NCBI GenBank assembly: GCA_900316475.1
Contig: ONDA01000003.1
Coordinates: 1-64,000 of the forward strand
Length of the DNA stretch: 64,000 nucleotides
Source: an uncultured Prevotellaceae bacterium
GTDB lineage: Bacteria > Bacteroidota > Bacteroidia > Bacteroidales > Bacteroidaceae
Reading direction: 5' to 3'
Below are positions 16,335 to 26,038 of the stretch, piece after piece; the first letter of the stretch is position 1; every line of letters begins with the position of its first letter. The translations under genes were made by a program, and so were the position numbers. The notes beneath the pieces are model-generated. The model ran no database searches. It was not told the DNA's origin and saw nothing but the letters and a program-made list of their open reading frames with translations.

Positions 16335-17294
16335 TTACAGTTTGACGCTTGAGATATCTACCAGTCCATTGACGATGGCATAGATTGTCAGTCCGGCGGG
16401 AGAGTGTATCTGGAGTTTGCGGGCGATGTTGCGGCGGTGGGTAATGACGGTGTTCACCGAGATGCACAGGCGTTCGGCAATCTCCTTGTTCAGCAATCCC
16501 TGAACGACGCCAACGATGACGTCCTTCTCGCGGTCGGAGAGGGCCTCGCTGTTGTCCTGTCCTCCCTTGAAGACCATTGCCGTGATGTTCTTCGACACGT
16601 CTTCCTGCTTGGCAAGCCGCTCCAGCCGCTTAATGGCGGGTACGAAAATATGATCCTCCACCATCGCATGCTGTCGCAACCATTCCTCGTTGTCGTAAAT
16701 ATCATGGAGGGTGGCCGTCAGTTTATTGTTATGCAGACCATCGCTGGGCAAGTATTTGATGATGAGCAATTTCAGTTCACGCAATTTCTTGTCGGCCTCC
16801 TTGTGGTGCTTGGAGAAGGTATCGATACTATATTCCGTGGGAGCTTTGCCGTCGAGGAGTGCCTTAACATAGGGGAAGAGATTGCGCTCTTCGTAGGTCA
16901 TGTGGCGGCGTATCTCCTGAGCGTACTCGTCATAGAATTTCAGTATCAGCCTGGCCAGTGAATCGCCCGAGTCGAGACTGTCCTGCAGTTCCTGACGGAT
17001 GAAAGGCAGTTGGAAGTCCAGATAGTATGAATGGCTGGCTTCCAGATAATGCATCAGTGTCTGCACGCTGATCTGATCGTCAACATCGAAGTCGCCATAC
17101 CCATTTATAGTGAAGTTCACCACAGCGAGGAAGGTGTAGGTGTCAACACCGTTGTCTTCGCAAGTCTCGCTGACTGTCTTGTCGCCGAATCCCAAAGAAA
17201 TGCCGAAACGGCCTAACGACTGCAGCAGGTCGTAGTTATCGCGGATGAGGGAAATCATTTTGTCATCAGCCTCATACATCTTCTGATTTTTCAT
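16335..17294 (-). CDS. Hemerythrin domain fused to LuxR-type HTH
   Basis: A 319-aa putative metal- or NO/O2-responsive regulator. The first 75 residues resemble the N-terminal segment of RIC/YtfE iron-centre repair proteins (LIRDNYDLLQSLGRFGI). Residues about 85-245 form a hemerythrin-like four-helix bundle with ligands in HYLEASHSYY, HMTYEERNLFPYV, FSKHHKEAD and HAMVEDHIFVP, which suits a di-iron site. Residues 255-319 are a LuxR/NarL HTH (LSDREKDVIVGVVQGLLNKEIA, then SVNTVITHRRNIARKL). There is no receiver or membrane segment. It is divergent from the porin-imelysin-diheme-CcsBA operon and is the obvious candidate regulator for it. Ligand and targets are inferred. Confidence 0.85.
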   Translation of the reverse strand: MKNQKMYEADDKMISLIRDNYDLLQSLGRFGISLGFGDKTVSETCEDNGVDTYTFLAVVNFTINGYGDFDVDDQISVQTLMHYLEASHSYYLDFQLPFIRQELQDSLDSGDSLARLILKFYDEYAQEIRRHMTYEERNLFPYVKALLDGKAPTEYSIDTFSKHHKEADKKLRELKLLIIKYLPSDGLHNNKLTATLHDIYDNEEWLRQHAMVEDHIFVPAIKRLERLAKQEDVSKNITAMVFKGGQDNSEALSDREKDVIVGVVQGLLNKEIAERLCISVNTVITHRRNIARKLQIHSPAGLTIYAIVNGLVDISSVKL

Positions 17295-17315
17295 ACCTAT
17301 TATTATTTAATGGTG

Positions 17316-17323
17316 CAAAATTA
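17316..17323 (-). promoter_or_regulatory. -7 box of the hemerythrin-HTH gene
   Basis: The minus strand reads TAATTTTG 21 nt upstream of the ATG at 17294. Confidence 0.6.
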
Positions 17324-17391
17324 CAACTTTATTATGACATACGCAATCATCAAAAGTAGGTAATTTCAACGAATTTCATCTTTTTTAGGTA

Positions 17392-17422
17392 TTGCAGAAA
17401 TGAGAAAGAGGAAGTACTTTTG
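17392..17422 (+). promoter_or_regulatory. Promoter of the iron/heme operon
   Basis: TTG at 17392-17394, a 20-nt spacer and TACTTTTG at 17415-17422. It excludes an ATG at 17400 as start, because that lies inside the promoter. The AT-rich 90 bp upstream would be where the divergent regulator acts. Confidence 0.7.
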
Positions 17423-17450
17423 CAGCCAAATTTCAAGAACACCTACGATT

Positions 17451-18722
17451 ATGAACCATTTGAAGACATTCGGCATCTTGTTAGGGGCTACGCTCAGCAT
17501 GACATCAGTAGCTCAGAAGCATTTCACTCTTGGTGCCTACGGCGAGGCTGTCGCCAGCCGCAATTTTTACAGCGACCATTTCAATCGCTACCAGTTTCCT
17601 GAGAAATACAAGGACGACCCCACTCACGGCCGTTTCGACCTGCCCCACATTGCTGTCAACATGGGCTACGATTTCGGCCATGGCTGGACGATGGGTATGG
17701 AGATAGAGTTTGAGCACGGTGGCACGGAGAGTGCCGTTGAGGTAGATGCCGACGAGAGCGGCGAATATGAGGCAGAAGTCGAGAAGGGTGGCGAGGTCGC
17801 CTTGGAGCAGTTCTGGATACAGAAGTCTTTTTCTAAGGCACTGAACCTACGTGCCGGCGAGATTGTGGTTCCCGTTGGCCAGACCAACAAGTACCACATG
17901 CCGACGGAGTTCTTCACCGTCTACCGTCCCGAGGGCGAGAACAGCATTCTGCCCTGTACCTGGCACCAGACGGGCGTGGCACTCTGGGGTCGCGCAAGTG
18001 ACTGGCGCTACGAACTGCAGTTTCTTTCCGGGCTCGACTCCGAGCGCTTCGGAGCCTCGAGCTTCGTCCACTACGGAGCCAACAGCATCTACGAATTCAA
18101 GATTGCCAACTCGTATGCCGGTGCCATCCGCATCGACAACTACTCGGTGCCAGGCCTACGTCTGAGTCTTAGCGGCTACTACGGCCACACCTTCAGCAAC
18201 ACCATGCGTGCCCACAGTGCCGAAAAATACAAGGACTGCACTGGTGCCCTGGCTATCGGAGCCTTCGACTTCATGCTCAATCGCTGGGGACTCATCGTTC
18301 GTGGCAACATAGACTACGCCCATCTAAGTGATGCCAGTCTGATAACGACATTCAACAACTCGTTTCCCAAGCACTCCAGTCAGGACGGCTCTCCGTCGAA
18401 ACGCCAGCCCGTGGGCAGCAACGCGTTGGACTACGCCATAGAGACGGGTTACGACATACTGCCGCTGCTAACTTGCAAGTCGCGTCCTGACCAGAAGCTC
18501 TACATCTTCGGACGCTACGAATACTACAATCCGATGGAGGCTGGCGACAACAAGGTAACTTACGAATGGTGTCAGAAGCGAGTGTGGACGGTAGGTCTGA
18601 ACTATTGCCCTACGAAGGAGATTGTTGTCAAGGGCGAATACTCGCACCGTGGCTTCACATCGCAGTACAACTCCGAGCCTGCCATCAACCTCGGCATCGC
18701 TTTCAGCGGATGGCTGCTGTAA
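17451..18722 (+). CDS. Porin-like outer-membrane beta-barrel
   Basis: A 423-aa exported protein. The start at MNHLKTFGILLG gives a signal peptide ending near TSVAQ. The body has alternating strands (FDLPHIAVNMGYDFGHGW, LNLRAGEIVVPVG, WRYELQFLSGL, LYIFGRYEYYN) and ends in a hydrophobic strand (INLGIAFSGWLL), as in phosphate-selective porin O/P-like channels. An acidic loop (residues about 95-110, Glu/Asp rich) could bind cations. It is the first gene of an operon with imelysin, a di-heme oxidoreductase and CcsBA, so a role in passing iron or an iron complex through the outer membrane is plausible but unproven. Confidence 0.6.
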   Translation: MNHLKTFGILLGATLSMTSVAQKHFTLGAYGEAVASRNFYSDHFNRYQFPEKYKDDPTHGRFDLPHIAVNMGYDFGHGWTMGMEIEFEHGGTESAVEVDADESGEYEAEVEKGGEVALEQFWIQKSFSKALNLRAGEIVVPVGQTNKYHMPTEFFTVYRPEGENSILPCTWHQTGVALWGRASDWRYELQFLSGLDSERFGASSFVHYGANSIYEFKIANSYAGAIRIDNYSVPGLRLSLSGYYGHTFSNTMRAHSAEKYKDCTGALAIGAFDFMLNRWGLIVRGNIDYAHLSDASLITTFNNSFPKHSSQDGSPSKRQPVGSNALDYAIETGYDILPLLTCKSRPDQKLYIFGRYEYYNPMEAGDNKVTYEWCQKRVWTVGLNYCPTKEIVVKGEYSHRGFTSQYNSEPAINLGIAFSGWLL

Positions 18723-18772
18723 ACTTTTCACAAACATATCATCAATAACAAAAAAAGTAAGGAGAAAAAGAA

Positions 18773-19984
18773 ATGAAAAAAGTATCAAGACTCGCTATGA
18801 TGTTCATAGCATCAACGACCATCTCTATGGGTCTCACCGCCTGTGGCGACGATGACGAGGCGCCAGCAACGCCTTCAACAACACCAGCAACGACACCTGC
18901 CACCACCCAGCCTACAGCTGAGCAGGTGCGCGACTCACTGCTGTTCGAAGTCAACTCACAGTATCTTAGCAAGACCATTATCGCCACCTACAAGAAACTG
19001 GCCAACGACTGCGAGAACATGCTACCGATGGCTCAGGGACTTAATTCACAAGCTGCCCTCAACAAGCTGTGCGACCAGTGGAAGCTGGCACGTCAGGACT
19101 GGGAGCTCAGCGAGTCGTTCCTCTTCGGCGCCGCCTCTGGCTATGGCATCGACCCCCATATTGACACATGGCCATTTGCCGAAGCGTCCTTCGTCAGTCT
19201 CATGTCGAGACTCATGCCAGCCACCGACGAGGCCGATGCCGAGAACGTCAGACACATGATTGCCACGACGCAGAACTTCACGGGCTTCCACGCTATGGAG
19301 TACGTCATCTTCCGCAACGGCCAGCCCCGCAACTACAGCGACCTGACCGCCGACGAGAAGTTCTTCGTCCTTGCCGTCGCAGAAGATCTCTATCTGTCAG
19401 CCTGCCGCTTAGAGGTGGCCTGGGCCAGCGTTGATGCCGAGCCGTCGCGTATCACCCTTCTCGAAGAGGCCGAAATGACGCCCGACGCTGAGTTCGGCAA
19501 GGAGTTCTTGCTCGCCGGACAGCGTGGCTCGCGCTGGTCATCCGTGCTCGATGCCACCGTCCAGATTATCGACGGTTGTATCGACATCATCGGTGAAGTG
19601 GCCGACTCAAAGATTGCCGCAGCCTACTCTGGCAACGACGAGACTTACATTGAGTCGCCACACGCCTACAACTCCATTCAAGACTTCTACGACAACATCC
19701 GCGGCTGTAAGCAGGCACTCTACGGTGGACTGGGTCAGGTCAACGCCACGACGCCGGCACAAAACTCGCTCATGGCCTACTGTCTGACAGCCTACCCCAC
19801 CGAGGCACGCGCTGCGATGGCGGCTATGGAAACAGCGCTCACTGCCATCAACCAGATGAAGCGTCCCTTCGTGCTCAACTATACCGACCCATCTGCAGGC
19901 AAGGCCATCGACGCCCTCCACAGTCTCGACGACGCGTTAGGAGCATTAAAGCAGAAACTCGACCCTAATGCAGAAACAGAATAA
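18773..19984 (+). CDS. Imelysin-family iron-regulated lipoprotein
   Basis: A 403-aa lipoprotein: lipobox LTAC with Cys24, then a Thr/Pro/Ala-rich linker (about 30-48) and an all-alpha imelysin domain. The conserved GxHxxE motif is GFHAME at residues 171-176, and DPHIDTWPF precedes it. Imelysin/EfeO-like proteins are iron-regulated and thought to bind iron or heme at the cell surface or in the periplasm; protease activity claimed for some members is doubtful. It lies 50 nt after the porin gene and 31 nt before the di-heme oxidoreductase, a pairing also known from proteobacterial imelysin operons. Confidence 0.88.
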   Translation: MKKVSRLAMMFIASTTISMGLTACGDDDEAPATPSTTPATTPATTQPTAEQVRDSLLFEVNSQYLSKTIIATYKKLANDCENMLPMAQGLNSQAALNKLCDQWKLARQDWELSESFLFGAASGYGIDPHIDTWPFAEASFVSLMSRLMPATDEADAENVRHMIATTQNFTGFHAMEYVIFRNGQPRNYSDLTADEKFFVLAVAEDLYLSACRLEVAWASVDAEPSRITLLEEAEMTPDAEFGKEFLLAGQRGSRWSSVLDATVQIIDGCIDIIGEVADSKIAAAYSGNDETYIESPHAYNSIQDFYDNIRGCKQALYGGLGQVNATTPAQNSLMAYCLTAYPTEARAAMAAMETALTAINQMKRPFVLNYTDPSAGKAIDALHSLDDALGALKQKLDPNAETE

Positions 19985-20015
19985 CAGCTAAACACAACAG
20001 CCCAGAATACCATAT

Positions 20016-21671
20016 ATGAACAACAAGAAACGCCACCCATGGCGAATAGCCTTCATCACCGGCATCGCCCTCTCTGTTGTCGCTTGTTCTGACAACGACT
20101 CTCTCCAAACCACTCCCGCCACGTCAGCGTCGGGCAGCACTCAGGACACCGTCAGCTACGACCCCAACGAGGTCTATGCCGGCGGTCGCCTCGGCACCGC
20201 CTTCAACGCCTCGAAGTCGGCCTTTGAACAACCCGCGCCCGCTGTCGAAGAACAGGGATTCGACCACTCGTTCCAGATGGGTGAGTATCAGTTTGAGCGC
20301 GACTACAACCAGAACCGCACCGGCGCCTTCATAGGACTTGGTCCCGTCATGGTGCGCAACGGCTGTCTCTACTGCCACCCCAGCTACGGCTATGGCAAGC
20401 GTACTACCAGCTACCGTGCCACCGAACAGGGTAACGGCTACCTGCTTGTCATCTACGACAAACAGACCGAGGCTTATATCCGCTCGGTAGCCGGTATGCC
20501 GCAGACCCTGGCCGTTGCCCCGTTCAAAGCGCCTGTCGACGAGAGCAAAATCAAGATTGACTGGAAGGAATACACCGATGAGTGGGGCAACAAGTTCCCC
20601 GACGGTGAAACCTACTCGCTCATCTACCCTGACGTCAGCATCACTGCTGACGGATTCTATTCGCCCATCGTCGTTGCCCGCGATGGTAAGGACGTCACCG
20701 TCGACGTCTCAGAGATTGGTGTAAAACTCGAAGCTACTATCGGCATCTACGGTACGGGACTGCTCGACGCCATTCCCGAGGACAGTATCATCGAGCAATA
20801 TCAGCGCGAGGCCGCTGCTGGCGTCAAACTGAACAGTGCCATGTTCAAGGACGGACAATACGTGGGATGGTACACCAATGCGCTGTCGCCAGGCAAGAAA
20901 TGGGTACGTCGCTTCACCTATGCCCTAAGTCGGGGCCCCGTCCTCGACGCTGCCGGTGCCAACGCCATCTGGAATATCACCAACGTGACACGCAGCGACC
21001 GCCGTTATCACTATCTGGACCTGGCAGGCAAGTACTATGCCGAAACGTCGTCGAAGGATCCCGACGTGCAGAAGGACTTCTATAGCTACTTCCCCGAGTG
21101 GAACAAGACGGGCGACGTAGAGAAAGACATCTACAGCTATCTGATTTCGCGTGAACAGAATGTCGAGATGACCGACCAGCAGTACCGCGACTTTATGGTG
21201 TGGCACCGCGGTCTGGCCGTACCTGCTGCCCGCAACGTCAAGACAGCAGAATTCCAGTTGGGCAAGAAGAAGTTCCAGGAGATAGGCTGTACCTACTGCC
21301 ATCGTCCGTCGTGGACTACTGGTGACGACCATATCCAGGATCCCAACGGATTCTTCACGCAAGACAGCGACATGCCCCGCTACCCTCACCAGAAGATATG
21401 GCCCTACACAGATATGGTTCAGCATAAGCTACACATGGTCAGCGACATACGTACAGGTTGGTGTCGCACGACGCCGCTTTGGGGACGTGGCCTCTCCATG
21501 CTCGTCGCTAACCACCAGGACCGTCTGCACGACCGCCGTGCCCGCAACGTCATTGAGGCTATCATGTGGCACGGAGCCAAGGGAAGCGATGCCCGTCGCT
21601 CAGTAGAGAAATTCCGTCAGCTGAGCAAGACCGAACGTGACGCTGTGGTGAAATTCATCAACTCCATCTGA
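20016..21671 (+). CDS. Di-heme oxidoreductase lipoprotein (DUF1111/DHOR type)
   Basis: A 551-aa exported protein. The signal peptide ends in the lipobox VVAC (Cys24). Two heme c attachment sites are visible: CLYCH at residues 117-121 and CTYCH at about 425-429. Spacing and domain size match the di-heme oxidoreductase family, formerly called thiol oxidoreductases, distantly related to MauG and cytochrome c peroxidases. It probably oxidises or reduces iron or an iron ligand next to the imelysin. Its hemes need covalent attachment, which explains the CcsBA gene 5 nt downstream. The electron partner is unknown. Confidence 0.87.
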   Translation: MNNKKRHPWRIAFITGIALSVVACSDNDSLQTTPATSASGSTQDTVSYDPNEVYAGGRLGTAFNASKSAFEQPAPAVEEQGFDHSFQMGEYQFERDYNQNRTGAFIGLGPVMVRNGCLYCHPSYGYGKRTTSYRATEQGNGYLLVIYDKQTEAYIRSVAGMPQTLAVAPFKAPVDESKIKIDWKEYTDEWGNKFPDGETYSLIYPDVSITADGFYSPIVVARDGKDVTVDVSEIGVKLEATIGIYGTGLLDAIPEDSIIEQYQREAAAGVKLNSAMFKDGQYVGWYTNALSPGKKWVRRFTYALSRGPVLDAAGANAIWNITNVTRSDRRYHYLDLAGKYYAETSSKDPDVQKDFYSYFPEWNKTGDVEKDIYSYLISREQNVEMTDQQYRDFMVWHRGLAVPAARNVKTAEFQLGKKKFQEIGCTYCHRPSWTTGDDHIQDPNGFFTQDSDMPRYPHQKIWPYTDMVQHKLHMVSDIRTGWCRTTPLWGRGLSMLVANHQDRLHDRRARNVIEAIMWHGAKGSDARRSVEKFRQLSKTERDAVVKFINSI

Positions 21672-21676
21672 TTGGA

Positions 21677-23872
21677 ATGAAGTTTACCCACATCCCCTTT
21701 CTATTACTTGCCGTGGTTAGTATGATACTTGCCACGGCAACGTTCGTTGAGCACACTAATGGCCATGATGTGGCCGTCGCCACAATCTACACGTCATGGT
21801 GGATGATTGTCCTTTGGGCCCTCACTGCCGTCACGTCACTCGTCGTCATTGTCAGGAGTAGGGTGATCAGGCGTCCTGCAGTCCTGCTGCTCCACCTGTC
21901 GCTTGTCGGCATTCTCGCAGGTGCTCTGGTGACCCACCTTTCTGGCGTTCAAGGTATTGTAAGCCTGCGCGAAGGCGAGAGCGTCAAGACTTTCACCAAC
22001 ACTGAGACGAGACAGACTGAGCCACTACCGTTCCAGTTACAACTCGCATCCTTCAGTCTTCAGACCTATCCCGGCACACGGTCGCCTATGGACTACGTAT
22101 CAACGGTAGACGTCGTGGAGCATGACACCGTTGCTGCCACACTGCAGGTATCGATGAACAACATAGGGAAGTACCAGAGCTACCGCTTCTATCAGTCGGG
22201 CTACGATCCTGACCTGCATGGCACACGGCTGATAATCAACCACGACCCGTGGGGACTGCCCATCACCTATACCGCCTATGCTATGCTCTTCGTGGCTATG
22301 TTCCTGCTGCTCGTCCTACCCAACGAGGGGTTCCGCCGGCTGTTATCGCAGAAGGCGACCAGTGTTCTCTGCCTCGTCCTCTTCACATTCAGCGATGCCC
22401 TCGCCGCACCGCCAGCACTCCCCCAGCCTACCGCTGCACGCTTCGCCGACCTCTATGTCTATTGGAACGGGCGTGTCTGTCCCGCACAGACACTGGCCCA
22501 CGACTTCACGGTCAAGCTCTATGGCAAACCGACCTACGAGGGTTTAAGTGCCGAACAGGTGCTTCTGGGATTTATGCTCAGCCCCACGGAATGGACCGAA
22601 CAGCCCATCATCAAGGTGAAGCCTGCCGTAGCCCGGCTGTTGGGCATCGAAGGGCGCTATGCCAGCTACCAAGACTTCCACGCAGCAACAGGCTACAAGC
22701 TTGAGAAGCCGCTGGCCGACATCCGTAGCGGCGAACAGACTGACGACAGCCGAGCCATCATTGAGGCCGACGAGAAGATGAACATCCTGTTGATGCTCTG
22801 GGGAGGCGAACTGATAAAAATCTATCCCTACCGCACGGCCAATGGCATCGAGTGGTACTCTCAGAGCGGCAGTCTGCCCAAGGGCATGCCCGAAGGCAAG
22901 TATATGTTCATCCGCAAGTCTATGGACTACATTGGTGAACTGGCTTGGACGGGCGATTACCAGCAATTGGAGAGTGTATTGGGCAAAATCAAGGCCTACC
23001 AGCAGAAAGAGGCTGGCGTGCTGCTACCTGACGACATGTCGTTCCGTGCTGAAAAGCTCTACAACACCGCCGACTACACACGTCCCTTGGCCATGCTGCT
23101 CATGACACTCGGACTGCTCAGCTTCTTCATTTATCTCGCTCACTGGTTGCGAGGCCGACAACTGCCGCGATGGATAACCGTCGTCATGAACACCGTCGCC
23201 GCTGCAACGCTCTCTTACCTGCTGTTCATCATTGTCCTGCGAGGCTACGTGTCAGGCCACCTGCCACTTACCAACGGTTTCGAGACTATGCAGTTTATGG
23301 CTCTAACCAGCCTGATGATTATGCTCTTCGCCCAGCGACGCTTCCTGCTGATCATGCCCTTCGGTCTGTTGCTGTCCGGACTCACGTTGCTTGTGGCTAT
23401 GATGGGTGAGTCCAACCCGCAGATAACGCCCCTTATGCCCGTGCTTAGCTCGCCCCTACTCAGCATTCATGTCTGTGTCATCATGGTGGCCTATTCCCTT
23501 TTGGCCTTCATCTTGCTCAATGCACTGACGGTACTCATTCTCAACGGTAGCCGCCACAAGCAGGCCATCGACCAACTCACCCGCATGAGCCGCATCCTAC
23601 TCTACCCCGCCGTCTTCTGTCTCGCAGCCGGCATCTTCATCGGTGCCATCTGGGCCAACCAGTCGTGGGGCCGCTACTGGGGATGGGACCCTAAAGAGGT
23701 ATGGGCACTCATCACGATGCTCGTCTACAGCATTCCCCTGCACGCCCAGTCCATAGCCTGGCTTCACCGTCCTCGCTGGTTCCATCTCTATATGGCCATG
23801 GCCTTCCTGACAATACTGATGACCTACTTCGGTGTCAATTTCCTGCTGGGCGGTATGCACAGCTATGCTTAA
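21677..23872 (+). CDS. CcsBA-type cytochrome c biogenesis protein (ResB-CcsA fusion)
   Basis: A 731-aa inner-membrane heme transporter and cytochrome c synthase of System II. The N-terminal ResB/CcsB half has membrane segments at about 5-25, 38-58 and 68-88, a periplasmic domain, then a segment near 195-215. The CcsA half starts near residue 475 and carries the tryptophan-rich heme-handling motif WGRYWGWDPKEVW (about 665-677), with conserved His residues in the flanking helices. It attaches heme to CxxCH proteins, here most likely the di-heme oxidoreductase just upstream. The fused form is common in Bacteroidetes. Being the last gene of the iron operon suggests a dedicated copy; another may exist elsewhere. 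Confidence 0.87.
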   Translation: MKFTHIPFLLLAVVSMILATATFVEHTNGHDVAVATIYTSWWMIVLWALTAVTSLVVIVRSRVIRRPAVLLLHLSLVGILAGALVTHLSGVQGIVSLREGESVKTFTNTETRQTEPLPFQLQLASFSLQTYPGTRSPMDYVSTVDVVEHDTVAATLQVSMNNIGKYQSYRFYQSGYDPDLHGTRLIINHDPWGLPITYTAYAMLFVAMFLLLVLPNEGFRRLLSQKATSVLCLVLFTFSDALAAPPALPQPTAARFADLYVYWNGRVCPAQTLAHDFTVKLYGKPTYEGLSAEQVLLGFMLSPTEWTEQPIIKVKPAVARLLGIEGRYASYQDFHAATGYKLEKPLADIRSGEQTDDSRAIIEADEKMNILLMLWGGELIKIYPYRTANGIEWYSQSGSLPKGMPEGKYMFIRKSMDYIGELAWTGDYQQLESVLGKIKAYQQKEAGVLLPDDMSFRAEKLYNTADYTRPLAMLLMTLGLLSFFIYLAHWLRGRQLPRWITVVMNTVAAATLSYLLFIIVLRGYVSGHLPLTNGFETMQFMALTSLMIMLFAQRRFLLIMPFGLLLSGLTLLVAMMGESNPQITPLMPVLSSPLLSIHVCVIMVAYSLLAFILLNALTVLILNGSRHKQAIDQLTRMSRILLYPAVFCLAAGIFIGAIWANQSWGRYWGWDPKEVWALITMLVYSIPLHAQSIAWLHRPRWFHLYMAMAFLTILMTYFGVNFLLGGMHSYA

Positions 23873-23910
23873 CAATTTGCGCCAGATTCGCATAGTTTTC
23901 CTTATTTCTT

Positions 23911-23941
23911 TTGCACATTTAGAAGGAATTCAGTACCTTTG
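23911..23941 (+). promoter_or_regulatory. Promoter of the PP2C sensor gene
   Basis: TTG at 23911-23913, a 20-nt spacer and TACCTTTG at 23934-23941. The leader before the ATG at 24032 is about 85 nt, with no recognisable structure. Confidence 0.7.
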
Positions 23942-24031
23942 CAAAAATTATTTCGGAAAAGACGAAAGCATACACCAATCATAACAGGTGAACCAGTCCT
24001 TTTCTCAAGCGAAAACAGGCATAAATAATAG

Positions 24032-26038
24032 ATGAAGCATAAGAAATATAAACACTCGTTTGCCCGCAGACTGACGCGCTGGGTGATGGCGGTACTTTTC
24101 GTGATGATGAGTGCCTTAGGCTACCTCGTCTACCACATGGCAGAAGAGTTCATTGTGGAGTCAAGTGCTTCCATGTTCCACAGCAACATGAAGTCGTCGG
24201 GGAAGATTATCTGCGACGCCCTGTCGGACGTCAGCGTGGCTGTAAGGAACAATGTGTTCGATATTGAGCAACACGTTGACCAGCCTGCGCAACTACAGGC
24301 CATTATGGAGCGTATTGTCGCCAACAACCCGCGCATTCGCAGCTGTGGTATCAGCTTCATCGAGAACTACTTCCCGCAGATAGGGCGTACTTACTGTCCC
24401 TACGTCTGCCGGCAAGACAGTCTGCCGCAGAAAGCCACCATTGGCAACTATTTAGAGGCAGAGTGGTTCGTTGAAGCCGTCGCCAAGGACTCCGCCTACT
24501 GGTCGGCACCATTCTTCGACAGCCGCGACACCAAGTCGGCGTTAGTGGCCTACCTCTACCCCATCCACGACCGAAAGGGCCGTGTCGTCGCCATCCTTGG
24601 TGCCGACCTGTCGCTGGACTTCATGACACAGCTCCTACAGCAGCAGGACAGCATCTTCCAGAAGGAGGCCGTCACGTTCAACCTGACAAAGGACGGTTTT
24701 TTCAACAGCTACGTCATAGACAAGCGCCACGGCCAATACATCACCCACCCCGACTACTGGCACATTCTGAAAGGCAGCTTCTTCGTCCACATCAAAGATG
24801 CCGACACGCCAGGCTTGGCCCAAGTGCTGAAAGAAGACATGGCAGACGACAACGTGAGCGAGGACGAGACGGACAAGGTGGTGTTGGTGAACAGGCTGAA
24901 GTCGTACATCTTCTACGCGCCGCTGGAAGGAACAAACTGGTGTCTCGCCCTGTCGATGCCCGTCACGGCACTCAACGTATTCGGCATCATTGCCGGCTTT
25001 ATCATGCTGATGATTATCACCTTCATCCTGATGGTCACCTTCTTCGTCAGCCGCCTGGCCATCGTCCGCGCAGCAAGTCCGCTGAAGCAGTTGGCCGCCA
25101 CGGCCGACAAGGTGGCTATGGGACAGTTTGACACCCCGCTGCCAACCATCAAGAGCGGTGACGAGATTCACCTGCTACGCGACTCATTTGAGAATATGCA
25201 GCACTCGCTGACGTCATACATCAAAGAACTGAAGGAGGCTACGGCCACCAAGGCCTCGATAGAGAGTGAGCTGAAGATTGCCCACGACATACAGATGTCG
25301 ATGCTGCCCAAAACCTACCCAGCCTTCCCCAACCGTCACGACCTGGACATCTACGGACAGGTGATGCCGGCGAAGGCCGTCGGCGGCGACCTCTACGACT
25401 TCTTCATCAACGACGACAAACTGTTCTTCTGTATCGGCGACGTGTCGGGCAAAGGCGTGCCAGCCTCACTGGTCATGGCGGTGACACGCTCACTGTTCCG
25501 TAACATCTCGGCCTACACGCAGGAGCCCAACCACATTGCCATCGCCCTGAACAACGCCCTGAGCAGCAACAACGATACGGGTATGTTCGTCACAATCTTC
25601 ATTGGCGTGCTCAACCTAAGCAACGGCCACCTGGCCTTCTCCAATGCCGGACACAACCCGCCCCTGCTGCTGACCAAGGGTGGTGTCAGCATCCTGTCGT
25701 GCGACGCCAATATTCCTGCTGGTATAGCCAGCGACTGGGAGTTTACGCAGCAAGCCATACAGATGAATACCGGCGAAAGCCTCTTCCTCTACACCGACGG
25801 CCTGAACGAGGCCGAAGACAGCCGCTGCCAGCAGTTCGGTATGGAAAACATCGTCAGCATTGCCAAGCGTACCGTCAACCAGCCTCAGCCACTCATTGAA
25901 GCCATGACGACAGCAGTGCAGCTGTTCGTGGGCGACGCCGAACAGAGCGACGACCTGACCATGCTCGCCATCCAGTACACCAACCCAATCACGTCATCAA
26001 ACACATCTTCAGACCATGCTATACAACCTGAACATTGA
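24032..26038 (+). CDS. Membrane sensor with SpoIIE/RsbU-type PP2C phosphatase
   Basis: A 668-aa signalling protein. TM1 at about 14-35, a periplasmic dCache-like sensor (about 36-305), TM2 at about 313-340, a HAMP linker (SPLKQLAATADKVAMGQFD), a short coiled coil, and a C-terminal SpoIIE/PP2C domain (about 420-650). Metal-binding motifs are VGGDLYDFF, CIGDVSGKGVPASL and SDDLTMLAI. Such phosphatases usually dephosphorylate an anti-anti-sigma (STAS) protein to start partner switching. No STAS or anti-sigma kinase gene is nearby, so the target is unknown. The stop overlaps the start of the next gene by 23 bp, indicating coupled translation. Confidence 0.88.
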   Translation: MKHKKYKHSFARRLTRWVMAVLFVMMSALGYLVYHMAEEFIVESSASMFHSNMKSSGKIICDALSDVSVAVRNNVFDIEQHVDQPAQLQAIMERIVANNPRIRSCGISFIENYFPQIGRTYCPYVCRQDSLPQKATIGNYLEAEWFVEAVAKDSAYWSAPFFDSRDTKSALVAYLYPIHDRKGRVVAILGADLSLDFMTQLLQQQDSIFQKEAVTFNLTKDGFFNSYVIDKRHGQYITHPDYWHILKGSFFVHIKDADTPGLAQVLKEDMADDNVSEDETDKVVLVNRLKSYIFYAPLEGTNWCLALSMPVTALNVFGIIAGFIMLMIITFILMVTFFVSRLAIVRAASPLKQLAATADKVAMGQFDTPLPTIKSGDEIHLLRDSFENMQHSLTSYIKELKEATATKASIESELKIAHDIQMSMLPKTYPAFPNRHDLDIYGQVMPAKAVGGDLYDFFINDDKLFFCIGDVSGKGVPASLVMAVTRSLFRNISAYTQEPNHIAIALNNALSSNNDTGMFVTIFIGVLNLSNGHLAFSNAGHNPPLLLTKGGVSILSCDANIPAGIASDWEFTQQAIQMNTGESLFLYTDGLNEAEDSRCQQFGMENIVSIAKRTVNQPQPLIEAMTTAVQLFVGDAEQSDDLTMLAIQYTNPITSSNTSSDHAIQPEH

